32,691 bases of DNA from NCBI RefSeq assembly GCF_015776785.2, contig NZ_LFMD02000002.1, positions 1,194,153 through 1,226,843 of the forward strand, given 5' to 3'. This stretch comes from Kitasatospora sp. SUK 42. GTDB taxonomy: Bacteria; Actinomycetota; Actinomycetes; Streptomycetales; Streptomycetaceae. Positions 1-8,850 of the stretch are shown here, piece after piece; position 1 is the stretch's first letter, and each line of letters begins with the position of its first letter. A program made the position numbers and the translations under genes. Under the pieces are notes generated by a model. It ran no database searches, had not been told where the DNA came from, and was given only the letters and a program-made list of their open reading frames with translations.

Positions 1-1
1 C

Positions 2-259
2 TCCGGCAACATCAGCGGAAACCTGCACCGCCCCCGGCGCTACCACCGCGGGCTGCAACGCGTCTTCTACACCTCCGCGCTCATCAGCATCCGCAGCTGC
101 GAGGAGTCCCGCCGTTTCTACGAACGCAAGCGCGCCGAAGGCAAGCGACACACCCAGGCTGTCCTTGCCCTGGCCCGCCGCCGCGTCAACGTCCTGTGGG
201 CCCTCATCCGTGACGGACAGTGCTTCCATCGTGGGCTCCCTGTCACAGCGGCTGCTTGA
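2..259 (+). CDS. IS110-family transposase, C-terminal part (partial at window edge)
   Basis: An open frame runs in from the left edge and ends at TGA 257-259, giving 85 residues without a start in the window. The segment FYERKRAEGKRHTQAVLALARR followed by a VLWALIRDG tail is the usual end of IS110-type transposases, in the Transposase_20 region (family knowledge). These enzymes use a DEDD catalytic domain, lying further upstream, plus this C-terminal serine-containing domain to move short elements without clear terminal inverted repeats. The stop is only 8 bp from the stop of the opposing DUF1707 gene, so the right end of the element must lie very close. Whether the copy is intact cannot be told here. 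The family call is fairly secure; activity is unknown. Confidence 0.8.
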   Translation, partial: SGNISGNLHRPRRYHRGLQRVFYTSALISIRSCEESRRFYERKRAEGKRHTQAVLALARRRVNVLWALIRDGQCFHRGLPVTAAA

Positions 260-267
260 CAACAGCA

Positions 268-1047
268 TTAGGAGGTGCCAAGTTGCTTGCGCACCCACTC
301 CTTGAGCTTCTTGCCCCGGCGCGGCTTGGCCTCGCAACCGCCGAACAGCGCAAGGCCCTTGACCCGGACGACCGGAGCGTACGGGTCCGCCGCGGTCTGC
401 TCCCGGACGTCGAAGCCGCCGAAGATGCCCACGCCGGAACCGAGCAGGGTCACGTTCTCCGGCACCCGGACCTCGACCCCGCCGAAGATCGCCGTCACCG
501 TGATCTCCACCTCCGGGGACTCGAACACGGCGTCGGTCAGGTCGATCTCCACCCCGCCGAACGCGGTGAAGGCGGTCAGCTGCGAGCCCACCCGCCAGCG
601 GCCCTTGCGGGACGCGCCGCCGAAGATCGCCACCACCGACGGCGACTCGTGGCGCGCGGGCGGCATCGGCGGACGCGCGGCGGCCGGCGCAGGGGCCGGG
701 GCCGGGGCGTCCAGCGGCGGCTTCGCGAAGGAGACCGTGCGGTGGGCGGGCAGGTCACGGGTCAGCGGAACCAGGTCGCCGAAGGTCTTGGCACCGTAGG
801 CGGCCTCGATCCGCTCGGCGTGCTCGTCCGCGTTCAGCCGGCCCTCGGCGTAGGCGTCCCTCAACAGCTCCGCGATCCGCTCGCGGTCGGCGTCCGAGAC
901 GCGCATCTCCGCCTCCGCCACCGGGGCGTGCGACGACTGCGGCTGCGGCTTCGGCTGGAGTTCGGGCTTGGTCATCGGTACGGGCGCCGGCACCGGCGGC
1001 TGCCCCGGACCGTCCTGCGACGGCGAGTTGTCCGGCGTGTTGTTCAC
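268..1047 (-). CDS. DUF1707 and LiaF-like C-terminal domain protein
   Basis: 259 residues with a GTG start. Residues 1-47 are rich in Pro and Gln. Residues 48-100 (from MRVSDADRER to LTRDLP) form a DUF1707 domain, common at the N-terminus of actinobacterial envelope or regulatory proteins. Residues 135-245 contain repeated AIFGG/GIFGG/ALFGG turns typical of the beta-helical cell-wall-active antibiotic response domain (DUF2154, LiaF/YvqF C-terminal type). No membrane segment is seen, so it is probably cytoplasmic or membrane-associated. By analogy with LiaF a role in envelope stress sensing is possible, but that is inference. It is divergent from the fumarase gene with 146 bp between. A second possible start is ATG at 906, with GGAGG five bases upstream; coding-like third-position GC before it favours the longer form. 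Confidence 0.82.
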   Translation of the reverse strand: MNNTPDNSPSQDGPGQPPVPAPVPMTKPELQPKPQPQSSHAPVAEAEMRVSDADRERIAELLRDAYAEGRLNADEHAERIEAAYGAKTFGDLVPLTRDLPAHRTVSFAKPPLDAPAPAPAPAAARPPMPPARHESPSVVAIFGGASRKGRWRVGSQLTAFTAFGGVEIDLTDAVFESPEVEITVTAIFGGVEVRVPENVTLLGSGVGIFGGFDVREQTAADPYAPVVRVKGLALFGGCEAKPRRGKKLKEWVRKQLGTS

Positions 1048-1193
1048 GGGCCAAGACTAGTCGCTCGCACTCCTGCCCGAGTGAGCCCGGTCACGCAAGG
1101 CCGACCTGTCCGCAGGCCGGTCCCGGCCGGGTCATACCCTGGATGGTGCTTCGCCGACGCAGCCGGACCACTGGATAGCTAAGGACCGCCCCG

Positions 1194-2861
<1,668 letters not shown>

Positions 2862-2887
2862 CCGGAGCCGCACTCCCCCGCACCCCC

Positions 2888-2919
2888 ACCGCCCCGGCCG
2901 CCCCCGCGACCGGGGCGGT
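2888..2919 (+). terminator. Hairpin terminator after fumarase gene
   Basis: A perfect 10-bp inverted repeat (ACCGCCCCGG at 2888-2897, CCGGGGCGGT at 2910-2919) with a 12-base loop, starting 26 bases after the fumarase stop. No long U run follows, as is common in Streptomyces terminators. Confidence 0.75.
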
Positions 2920-2930
2920 TCGCATGGCCA

Positions 2931-2978
2931 GTGGTACGGAAAGCTCGTACCATAGTGGTGCGGAAATCCGGTACGAGC
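2931..2978. promoter_or_regulatory. Candidate operator of the yefM-yoeB operon
   Basis: Two related 20-bp direct repeats lie at 2931-2950 and 2955-2974 (16 of 20 identical, 24-bp period, about two helical turns). Overlapping them, GCTCGTACC (2943-2951) and GGTACGAGC (2970-2978) form a perfect 9-bp inverted repeat. GGTACG/CGTACC half-sites also pair within the first repeat. The array ends 14 bases before the preferred antitoxin start. YefM-type antitoxins, alone or with toxin, repress their own promoter by binding palindromes of this kind, so autoregulation here is a strong inference. Confidence 0.7.
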
Positions 2979-2992
2979 ATGGAGGCATGGCC

Positions 2993-3265
2993 ATGGCGAT
3001 CAGTGCGAGCGAGGCGCGCACCCAGCTGTTCCCGTTGATCAAGAAGGTCAACGACGACCACGCCCCGATAAGGATCACCTCCAAGAGCGGCGATGCGGTC
3101 CTCATGTCCGCCGAGGACTACGACGCGTGGCAGGAGACGATCTACCTCCTGCGCTCCCCCGCCAACGCCCAGCGACTCATGGCGGCCGTCGCCCGCGACA
3201 AGGCAGGCCACCCCGGCGTCACCAGGACCCCGGAGGAACTGGAAGCCCTGGCGGGTGAGGTGTGA
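2993..3265 (+). CDS. yefM: YefM/Phd-family antitoxin
   Basis: 90 residues starting [20 protein letters not shown], the standard N-terminus of the YefM/Phd family; this half forms the DNA-binding dimer. The segment [23 protein letters not shown] is the family signature, and the acidic C-terminus would wrap the toxin. I chose ATG 2993 because GGAGG (2981-2985) is 7 bases upstream; the in-frame ATG at 2987 is only 1 base from it. The antitoxin neutralises the downstream RNase and probably represses the operon through the repeats at 2931-2978. Its stop overlaps the toxin start, so the two are translationally coupled. Confident. Confidence 0.93.
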   Translation: MAISASEARTQLFPLIKKVNDDHAPIRITSKSGDAVLMSAEDYDAWQETIYLLRSPANAQRLMAAVARDKAGHPGVTRTPEELEALAGEV

Positions 3266-3522
3266 GGAGCGTTCACTTCGACCCGGACGCCTGGGAGGAC
3301 TTCCTCTTCTGGCTCGGCTCGAACCGGAAGATGGCCCAGCGGATCGCTCGCCTGATCGGTGAGATCCAGCGCGACCCGTTCGGCGGGATCGGCAAGCCCG
3401 AGGCGCTGAAGGGCGACCTGGCCGGTTACTGGTCACGCCGGATAGACGACGAACACCGGCTGGTCTACCGGGCCGACGAGAAGGAAGTGAAGATCCTCAA
3501 GGCCCGCTACCACTACCAGTAG
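3262..3522 (+). CDS. yoeB: YoeB/Txe-family mRNA interferase toxin
   Basis: 86 residues, the normal size for YoeB (84 in E. coli). YoeB binds the ribosomal A site and cleaves mRNA there, stopping translation. The known catalytic positions E46, R65 and H83 of E. coli YoeB correspond to Glu48 (in GKPEALKG), Arg66 (in EHRLVYR) and His84 (in the terminal RYHYQ), so the toxin looks active. The start is GTG 3262-3264, overlapping the antitoxin TGA by two bases, the usual coupled arrangement. The stop lies 14 bases from the stop of the opposing GntR gene, and I see no hairpin between them. An intact chromosomal TA pair; its biological role cannot be read from sequence. Confidence 0.93.
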   Translation: MRSVHFDPDAWEDFLFWLGSNRKMAQRIARLIGEIQRDPFGGIGKPEALKGDLAGYWSRRIDDEHRLVYRADEKEVKILKARYHYQ

Positions 3523-3536
3523 CGGCCGCCCGGCCG

Positions 3537-4295
3537 TCAGGCGTCGAAGTCGTACTCCAGGACGTAGGAGGAGGCGTCGAGGATCATCTCGTTGAGTTCG
3601 ACGACCTGGCCCTCGTCGGCGAAGGCGGTGCGGCAGATCAGGATGACCGGGGTGCCGGCGGAGAGTTCGAGGCGGGTGGACTCCTCGGCGCTGGGCATCC
3701 GGGAGCGGACCTCCTCGCGGAAGTGGACGGGCTTGGCGCCTATCTCGGCCAGGCGGGCGTAGGTGCCGCCGGGGCCGGTGTCCTCGCGGGTGATCGCGGT
3801 GCCGGCGACCAGGACGGCGGGCAGGTAGGAGGTCGAGAGCAGCACCGGCTTGCCGTCCAGGACGAAGCGGCGGTGCCGTACGCACATCGGCGCGCCGGGG
3901 TCCACCCCCAGCACCCGGGCGACGTGCTCGGGCGCGCCCAGTTCGGCGACGGACACCTGGTCGACCACCAGGGTGCGGTTGTCGATGTCCGCGGACCATA
4001 TCGACCGCCCGGACCCCCACTGCCCCTGCGCCAGCCGCTGGATGCCGCGCCGGCGCAGCGGCCGGAAGTCCCGGACGAACACCCCCGCGCCCTTGCGCGC
4101 CTCGGCGATGCCCTCGCTCTGCAACACGCCGAGTGCCTGGCGGGCGGTCATCCGGGCCACGCCGTACTCGTCCATGAGGTCGTTCTCACCGGGCAGCCGG
4201 TCGCCCGCGCGGTACCGGCCGGCGTCGATGGCCGCCTTCAGGGAGTCGGCGATCCGCTGGTACTTGGGCTGCCTGTCGCCACTGCTGCCGCTCAT
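3537..4295 (-). CDS. GntR-family (HutC-type, UTRA domain) transcriptional regulator
   Basis: 252 residues from ATG 4295, which has AGAGGGAG about 6 bases upstream; the open frame extends 25 codons further but without a good ribosome site. Residues 8-73 (YQRIADSLKAAIDAGRY to KGAGVFVRD) form a GntR winged helix, with LMDEYGVARMTARQALGVL as the recognition helix region. The rest, ending in a YVLEYDFDA-like tail, is a UTRA ligand-binding domain as in HutC, DasR and KorSA. Such proteins are usually repressors released by a small ligand. It diverges from the small gene at 4435; two near-identical palindromes sit between them at 4369-4397 and are the likely operators. The ligand is unknown. Confidence 0.9.
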   Translation of the reverse strand: MSGSSGDRQPKYQRIADSLKAAIDAGRYRAGDRLPGENDLMDEYGVARMTARQALGVLQSEGIAEARKGAGVFVRDFRPLRRRGIQRLAQGQWGSGRSIWSADIDNRTLVVDQVSVAELGAPEHVARVLGVDPGAPMCVRHRRFVLDGKPVLLSTSYLPAVLVAGTAITREDTGPGGTYARLAEIGAKPVHFREEVRSRMPSAEESTRLELSAGTPVILICRTAFADEGQVVELNEMILDASSYVLEYDFDA

Positions 4296-4363
4296 CGCCG
4301 CTCCCTCTGCTCGGGCAAATCCTAGGCGTGCCCGCGGCCGCCGGTAAGGAGATACGACGACCG

Positions 4364-4397
4364 TTGACATCTCTAGAGATATTAGCTTCTCTAGAGA
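4364..4397. promoter_or_regulatory. Twin palindromic operators with a -35 box, GntR gene to small-protein gene
   Basis: ATCTCTAGAGAT at 4369-4380 is a perfect 12-bp palindrome and TCTCTAGAGA at 4388-4397 a perfect 10-bp palindrome with the same core; their centres are 18 bp apart. A consensus -35 box TTGACA lies at 4364-4369 on the plus strand, touching the first palindrome; no clear -10 is visible. Two copies of one palindrome between a GntR gene and a divergent partner suggest binding by that GntR protein and control of both genes (inference). Confidence 0.72.
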
Positions 4398-4434
4398 TGC
4401 TGGCTAGTCGCCGACCAGAGCGAGGAGCAGTGTG

Positions 4435-4653
4435 GTGAGCACCCGACAGCGCAACACCCCCGCCTACCGGCCGCGCGCCGGTGAACTCGTCCTCGACCGG
4501 AGGACCGGACGCACCGGCATCTACATGGACACGATCGGCGGCGAGCACTACCTGCGCCCCGAGGGCGGCGGCCGCGAATGGACCGCCGAACCGAACCACG
4601 TCTCACCCGCACCCGAGGTCCGCGATTCGACTGAATACGATCAGTCCTGGTAA
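4435..4653 (+). CDS. Small conserved-looking protein of unknown function, partner of GntR gene
   Basis: 72 residues beginning MSTRQRNTPAYRPRAGELV. I chose GTG 4435 because GAGGAG (4422-4427) is 7 bases upstream; GTG 4432 is possible. The protein is soluble, with a basic N-terminus and a compact core (LVLDRRTGRTGIYMDTIGG, then HYLRPEGGGREWTAEP) that looks like a small beta fold. From general familiarity, short proteins of this type are frequent beside GntR regulators in Streptomyces, but I cannot name a family. It faces away from the GntR gene across the twin palindromes, so it is probably that regulator's target. A strong hairpin follows at 4859-4892. Confidence 0.7.
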   Translation: MSTRQRNTPAYRPRAGELVLDRRTGRTGIYMDTIGGEHYLRPEGGGREWTAEPNHVSPAPEVRDSTEYDQSW

Positions 4654-4858
4654 TTGCGGCAGAATCCACGCAAACTACAGCATTCCGGACCCGGTAATCC
4701 CCCCGGTGAATCCGAAATTCCGGAACACCCCACACCCACCGTCGGGCACGTTACGGATATCACCGGTCACCATGCGTGCATCGCGGGCGAGAATCGGTCA
4801 CCGGCGAATCAGCCTCCCCGATGGGCCCGCACACGAATTGGCGCGCACATAACGAGCG

Positions 4859-4892
4859 GTGCCCCCGTGCCCGGACGGGGGCACGGGGGCAC
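4859..4892. terminator. Bidirectional hairpin terminator
   Basis: A perfect 14-bp stem (4859-4872 with 4879-4892) and a 6-base loop, between two convergent small genes. It lies 14 bases from the stop of the minus-strand gene at 4907, so it probably ends transcription from both sides. The 205 bases between 4654 and 4858 show no gene that I can support. Confidence 0.8.
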
Positions 4893-4906
4893 TCGGCCAG
4901 AACGGC

Positions 4907-5191
4907 TTACGGGTTGCCGCCGACCGCGTTCTCCGGCCGGTACGGGCCGCCCGGCTCGCCGGTGGCCGGCCCGGCGGGCTCCTCGATGTACTGGCCCTCG
5001 TCACCGAACGCGCCGTTCTCGAACGCCTTCTTCTCCGCGTCGGTCGGCGCGGTGTACTCGGTCGGGTTCGAGGCCGCGGTCACCGCGCCCTCCACAGCCT
5101 TGCCCGCCTCCACAGCGGCGGCCGGGGTGCCGGTCTGCGCCGTGTTCTCGGGCGTCGACAGCACCGGGGTCTCGCTCTGGTCGTTGGCCAT
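4907..5191 (-). CDS. Small acidic Ala/Pro/Glu-rich protein, unknown function
   Basis: 94 residues, ATG start with GAAAGG about 11 bases upstream. The sequence is low in complexity and likely disordered: a Thr/Pro-rich start (SETPVLSTPENTAQTGTP), a helical Ala/Glu part around residues 24-40, then an acidic part (DAEKKAFENGAFGDEGQYIEEP) and a Gly/Pro-rich end, PGGPYRPENAVGGNP. There are no cysteines, membrane segments or signal peptide. It is divergent from the SARP gene with 214 bp between, and the 17-bp motif at 5275-5291 lies there. A possible promoter in its direction pairs TTTATC inside that motif with TACGAT (minus strand, 5259-5264) at 17-bp spacing. I do not recognise a family. A RiPP precursor or a regulator's accessory peptide are open ideas without support from modifying enzymes nearby. 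Confidence 0.68.
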   Translation of the reverse strand: MANDQSETPVLSTPENTAQTGTPAAAVEAGKAVEGAVTAASNPTEYTAPTDAEKKAFENGAFGDEGQYIEEPAGPATGEPGGPYRPENAVGGNP

Positions 5192-5274
5192 TGGGCGGCC
5201 GCCTTTCGGTCATCAAATGTGTCCTGCCCGACCTTCGTGGCACGGGCGTGCGGACAGTATCGTAGGGTTGATTA

Positions 5275-5291
5275 AATGTCCGATAAACATC
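5275..5291. promoter_or_regulatory. Copy 1 of a 17-bp motif, upstream of the SARP gene
   Basis: AATGTCCGATAAACATC, an imperfect inverted repeat around CGATA. It matches 8494-8510 at 13 of 17 positions, including an unbroken CGATAAAC block. It lies 114 bp before the SARP start and 83 bp before the divergent small gene, so it could control both. Confidence 0.5.
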
Positions 5292-5405
5292 GTGCAGCTT
5301 GCGCTGCCGTCCGACAGAGTCGGACGCCCGCCTAAGCTGAAGCACCACGGCGGACCGCCGAGCGCCCTTTCACGGAATCGACACCACAGGCCATCGGGGG
5401 ACTTC

Positions 5406-8369
5406 ATGGAGTTTCGGGAGACGCCGCAGACCCCTGCGCTGCGCTTCCAAGTCCTCGGTCCGGTCCAGGCCTGGCTCGACGGCAAGCCCCTCTCCCTCGG
5501 ATCCCCCCAGCAACAGGCCGTTCTGACCACCCTCCTGCTGCACTCCGGACGCCCCGTCACCACGCAGGACCTCGTCGACGCGCTGTGGGGCGAACGGCCC
5601 CCGGCCCAGGCCGTGGCCGCGCTCCGCACCTACGTCTCCCGGCTGCGCTCCGTCATCGAGCCCCGGCGGGAGGTCCGCCGACCCGCCGAACTGCTGGTCT
5701 CGGTGGCCGACGGCTACGCGCTGCGCATCCCCGGCGAGGCCCTCGACCTGTCGGTCTTCGAACGACTCTCCAGCGAGGCCGCGGCCGCCCGCGCCGCGGG
5801 CGACAGGCACGAGACGCACCGGCTGCTGGCACGGGCACTGGACCTGTTCAGCGGCCGCCCGCTCACCGGCATCCCCGGGCCCTACGCCGACGCCCAGCGG
5901 CTGCGACTGGCCGAACGCCAGGTGGCGGCGACCGAGGAGCTGTGCGCCGCCGCGCTCGACGTCGGCCTGCACGCCGAGATCGTCGGTGGGCTCAACAACC
6001 TGACGACCGAACACCCACTGCGCGAGCGCCTGCGCGAACTGCTGATGCTGGCGCTGTACCGCTGTGGACGCCAGGCCGAGGCGCTCGGTGTCTACACCGA
6101 CACGCGCAAGCTGCTGATCGAGGAACTCGGGGTCGAACCGGGCGCGGGCCTGTCCGCGATGCACACCCGCATCCTCGCGGCCGACCCGGCGCTCGCCGTC
6201 CCGGTCGTCCCCGCCCCCGCCGTCCGCGAGGACGGCCCGGCCGCACCCCCCGCTCCGGCCCAACTCCCGGCCGATGTGTCCGACTTCAGCGGGCGCTCCG
6301 AACTGGCGGGCGACCTCTCGGCGGTCCTGATGAACGCCACCGGTCAGGCCGTGGTCGTGACCTCGCTGGCCGGCATCGGCGGCGTCGGCAAGACCACCCT
6401 CGCGGTGCACGTCGCCCACCGGGTCCGCGCCGAGTTCCCTGACGGGCAGCTGTACGTCGACCTGCGCGGCGCCGGTGCCTCGCCGGCCGACCCGGCGGTC
6501 GTCCTGGGCGACTTCCTGCACGCGCTCGGTGTCGCCGACAACCCCGACTCGCTCGAACAGCGCGCCGCCCTCTACCGCTCGCTGCTCGCCAGTCGGCGGA
6601 TGCTGATCCTGCTCGACAACGCGCGCGACGCCGACCAGATCCGGCCGCTCATCCCCGGTGTCTCCGGCTGCGCCGTACTCGCCACCAGCCGCTCCCGGCT
6701 CGCCGGTATCCCCGGAGCCCAGCTGTTCGACGTCGAGGAGCTGACCCCGGACGAGGCGCTGGCGCTCTTCTCGGCCATCGTCGGCGAGCAGCGGGTCGCC
6801 GCCGAGCCCGAGGCCGCCATGAAGGTGGTCACCGCCTGCGGCTTCCTGCCGCTGGCCGTCCGCATCGCCGCCGCCCGACTGGCCAGCCGCCCGCGATGGA
6901 GCGTCTCCGACCTGGCCCGTCGGTTAGCCGACCAACGCCGACGACTGGACGAACTCCAGCTCGGCAACCTCGCCGTGGAGACCACCATCGGGCTCGGCTA
7001 CGGACAGCTGTCCGAGGCCGAGGCCCGCGCCTTTCGGCTGCTCGCGCTGATCGACTCCCCCGACATCCCCCTGACGGCCGCCGCGGCACTGCTCGGCGTG
7101 GACGAGTACACCGCCGAGGACCTCGCCGAGGCCCTGGTCGAGGCGAACATGCTGGAGTGCTTCGCTCCCGGCCGCTACCGCTACCACGACCTGCTCCGGC
7201 TCTACGCCCAGCGGCAGAACGAGCGGATAGGGGACACCGGCGAGCAGGAGCAGGCGGTGCTCCGGCTGCTCGACCTGCTGATCCCGACCGTGCGAAACGC
7301 GGCCCAGGTGATCGAACCGGACGAGCCCGTGCTCGAACAGCTGACCGCACTCACGTCGCCGGGACTCGGCCTGCCCACGAGTCACGCCGCACAGGACTGG
7401 CTGCGTACCGAGGGCGGTCTGTTGCTCAGCACCGTCGAGGCCGCCGCGAGCGGCCCCGGCACCCTGCAGCACGCAGCCATCGACCTGTTGAACTACCTGA
7501 TCAGCATCGACCCGGACCCGACCCGCGGCCCCCGAGCACTCCGGACCCTGGAGGCCATCGGTGCGGACGCGCGTCGTCGTGACGACTCGGCCGCGCTCGC
7601 CCGGGTGCACTTCGCCCGCGGCACCCTGCAGTCCAACACCAGCGACTTCCAGGGGGCCGAACAGTCCTTCCGCCGAAGCCTGGACCACCAGGCGCCGGAC
7701 GAGCCGACCTTCCTGCTCCTCGCCACGGCCAACATGCTGGGCGTGATGCTGAACGTCGGCAACCGTCCGGCCGAGGCCCTGTCGTTCTACGAACAGGCCC
7801 GTGCCACCAGCCAGGCCGTCGGCGCCCCGACGGCCGAGGCGCGGGTGGTCAGCAACATGGCCCGGGCGCAGCACCGCCTCGGCATGACCGAGACGGCGAT
7901 CAGGTCCGCCGGCGACGGCGTGGCCGCCGCGCGCGAGTCCAAGAACGGCCCGCTGCTCGCCCAGACCCTCTACCAGCTGGGCGTGGTGCTCTCCGGCATC
8001 GAGGCCGTCCCGCACCTGACGGAGGCGCACGGGCTGTACCAGTCGCAGCAGAACCTCCTGTGGGAGGGCTACACCCTGGCCCGGCTCGCCTCCGCCCTGC
8101 TGGTCGCCGGGCAGCACGCCGAGGCCGCCGAGGCGGCCGGCGCGTCGCTGGCGATCGCCCAGGAGCTGGACTCCGCCTACTGCCAGGGCCTGGCCAACGC
8201 CGCGCTGGGCGAGGCGTTGCTCGCCCTCGCGCAGCCGGCCCGCGGGCTCGCCTGTCTCCAGGAGGCACACGCGATCTTCACGCGGCTCGGTGTGCCGGAG
8301 GCCTCCCCCGTGGCGGACCTCATCTCTCGACAGCACACCGAGCCCTTCTCTCCTCCCCCCGCGCCGTAA
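5406..8369 (+). CDS. AfsR-type SARP transcriptional regulator (BTAD, NB-ARC, TPR)
   Basis: 987 residues, the size of AfsR (about 990). Residues 10-105 are the OmpR-like winged helix that binds direct repeats near -35 boxes. Residues 112-260 are the bacterial transcriptional activation domain (YADAQRLRLAERQV, then EALGVYTDTRKLLIEELGVEPG). Residues 300-600 are an NB-ARC ATPase with Walker A GIGGVGKTT (Lys329) and Walker B MLILLDNAR (Asp404). From about 650 to 970 lie TPR-like helical repeats. SARPs activate secondary metabolism or development by recruiting RNA polymerase. I chose ATG 5406, with GGGGGA at 5396-5401; earlier in-frame sequence is the promoter region. Codon 507 (6924-6926) is TTA, so translation should depend on the bldA tRNA. 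No biosynthetic core gene is adjacent; its targets are unknown. Confidence 0.95.
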   Translation: MEFRETPQTPALRFQVLGPVQAWLDGKPLSLGSPQQQAVLTTLLLHSGRPVTTQDLVDALWGERPPAQAVAALRTYVSRLRSVIEPRREVRRPAELLVSVADGYALRIPGEALDLSVFERLSSEAAAARAAGDRHETHRLLARALDLFSGRPLTGIPGPYADAQRLRLAERQVAATEELCAAALDVGLHAEIVGGLNNLTTEHPLRERLRELLMLALYRCGRQAEALGVYTDTRKLLIEELGVEPGAGLSAMHTRILAADPALAVPVVPAPAVREDGPAAPPAPAQLPADVSDFSGRSELAGDLSAVLMNATGQAVVVTSLAGIGGVGKTTLAVHVAHRVRAEFPDGQLYVDLRGAGASPADPAVVLGDFLHALGVADNPDSLEQRAALYRSLLASRRMLILLDNARDADQIRPLIPGVSGCAVLATSRSRLAGIPGAQLFDVEELTPDEALALFSAIVGEQRVAAEPEAAMKVVTACGFLPLAVRIAAARLASRPRWSVSDLARRLADQRRRLDELQLGNLAVETTIGLGYGQLSEAEARAFRLLALIDSPDIPLTAAAALLGVDEYTAEDLAEALVEANMLECFAPGRYRYHDLLRLYAQRQNERIGDTGEQEQAVLRLLDLLIPTVRNAAQVIEPDEPVLEQLTALTSPGLGLPTSHAAQDWLRTEGGLLLSTVEAAASGPGTLQHAAIDLLNYLISIDPDPTRGPRALRTLEAIGADARRRDDSAALARVHFARGTLQSNTSDFQGAEQSFRRSLDHQAPDEPTFLLLATANMLGVMLNVGNRPAEALSFYEQARATSQAVGAPTAEARVVSNMARAQHRLGMTETAIRSAGDGVAAARESKNGPLLAQTLYQLGVVLSGIEAVPHLTEAHGLYQSQQNLLWEGYTLARLASALLVAGQHAEAAEAAGASLAIAQELDSAYCQGLANAALGEALLALAQPARGLACLQEAHAIFTRLGVPEASPVADLISRQHTEPFSPPPAP

Positions 8370-8413
8370 AGCGCCCGCTCCCCCCAGCGGCGCACTTCCC
8401 CCGTCCGCGCGTC

Positions 8414-8447
8414 GGCGCCCCCGCAGCCCCCCGGCTGCGGGAGCGCC
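8414..8447 (+). terminator. Hairpin terminator after SARP gene
   Basis: CCCGCAGCC (8420-8428) pairs perfectly with GGCTGCGGG (8433-8441) over a CCCC loop, and an outer GGCGC/GCGCC pair (8414-8418, 8443-8447) extends the stem. It starts 45 bases after the SARP stop. Confidence 0.7.
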
Positions 8448-8493
8448 CTCAACGCTTCCCCGGCGCTGGACTCCACTCTGCACCGCGTCGATT

Positions 8494-8510
8494 GACGTTC
8501 GATAAACGTC
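8494..8510. promoter_or_regulatory. Copy 2 of the 17-bp motif, upstream of the methyltransferase gene
   Basis: GACGTTCGATAAACGTC is a perfect 6-bp inverted repeat (GACGTT/AACGTC) around a 5-base centre CGATA. It shares CGATAAAC and flanking positions with the copy at 5275-5291, in the same orientation. It lies in a relatively AT-rich patch (GATTGACG before, CTATTGTCAG after), as expected for a promoter or operator. Confidence 0.5.
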
Positions 8511-8850
8511 CTATTGTCAGCCTGCGGATTGATGAAACCGCAGGTCAGAGCCCCTGCTGCGGCACGGCGTACGGCGTGCGGGCCCCTGCTCACACCCCAG
8601 CCGCGCGCCCTTGCTTCCGCAAACCCGGGCCACATCGGCCCAAGCATGACGAGTTGGCCGGAAAGGGGCCCCACGGCGCAGTGATCACGCATATTCTCAG
8701 ATGCCAGTACGCACACGGGTGTCCGGCGGCGACGCCCCGGGCCCGGTGCGCGCGTGTGACTGCGGGGAGCGTGACGGCCCGCCACCGGCAGCGGCCCCCG
8801 GGCTGCGGAGGAGCCGACCGGAGGCCACGGGTGGAAGGGTGCCTCTCAAC

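Larger units (their letters stand above)
8370..8850. other. 481-bp non-coding stretch between SARP and methyltransferase genes
   Basis: It holds the hairpin at 8420-8441, the 17-bp motif at 8494-8510, and a 7-bp inverted repeat CCTGCGG (8521-8527) / CCGCAGG (8538-8544). The methyltransferase frame is open back to ATG 8701, but that extension is low in complexity and lacks a ribosome site. The length suggests a regulated promoter for the methyltransferase gene. Confidence 0.6.

Noticed and set aside
3537..4370. GntR protein starting 25 codons earlier at 4370
   Set aside because: That start lies inside the palindromic operator and has no ribosome site; ATG 4295 has a good one and fits the family's N-terminus.
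5275..8510. The two 17-bp motifs as attachment sites of a mobile element carrying the SARP
   Set aside because: They match at only 13 of 17 bases, there is no integrase or tRNA end, and the SARP gene has the same composition as its neighbours. A regulatory reading is simpler.
8532..8684. A 50-codon frame starting ATG 8532 downstream of the second 17-bp motif
   Set aside because: No convincing ribosome site, a start inside an inverted repeat, and an unremarkable sequence. It could be revisited if RNA or peptide data point there.
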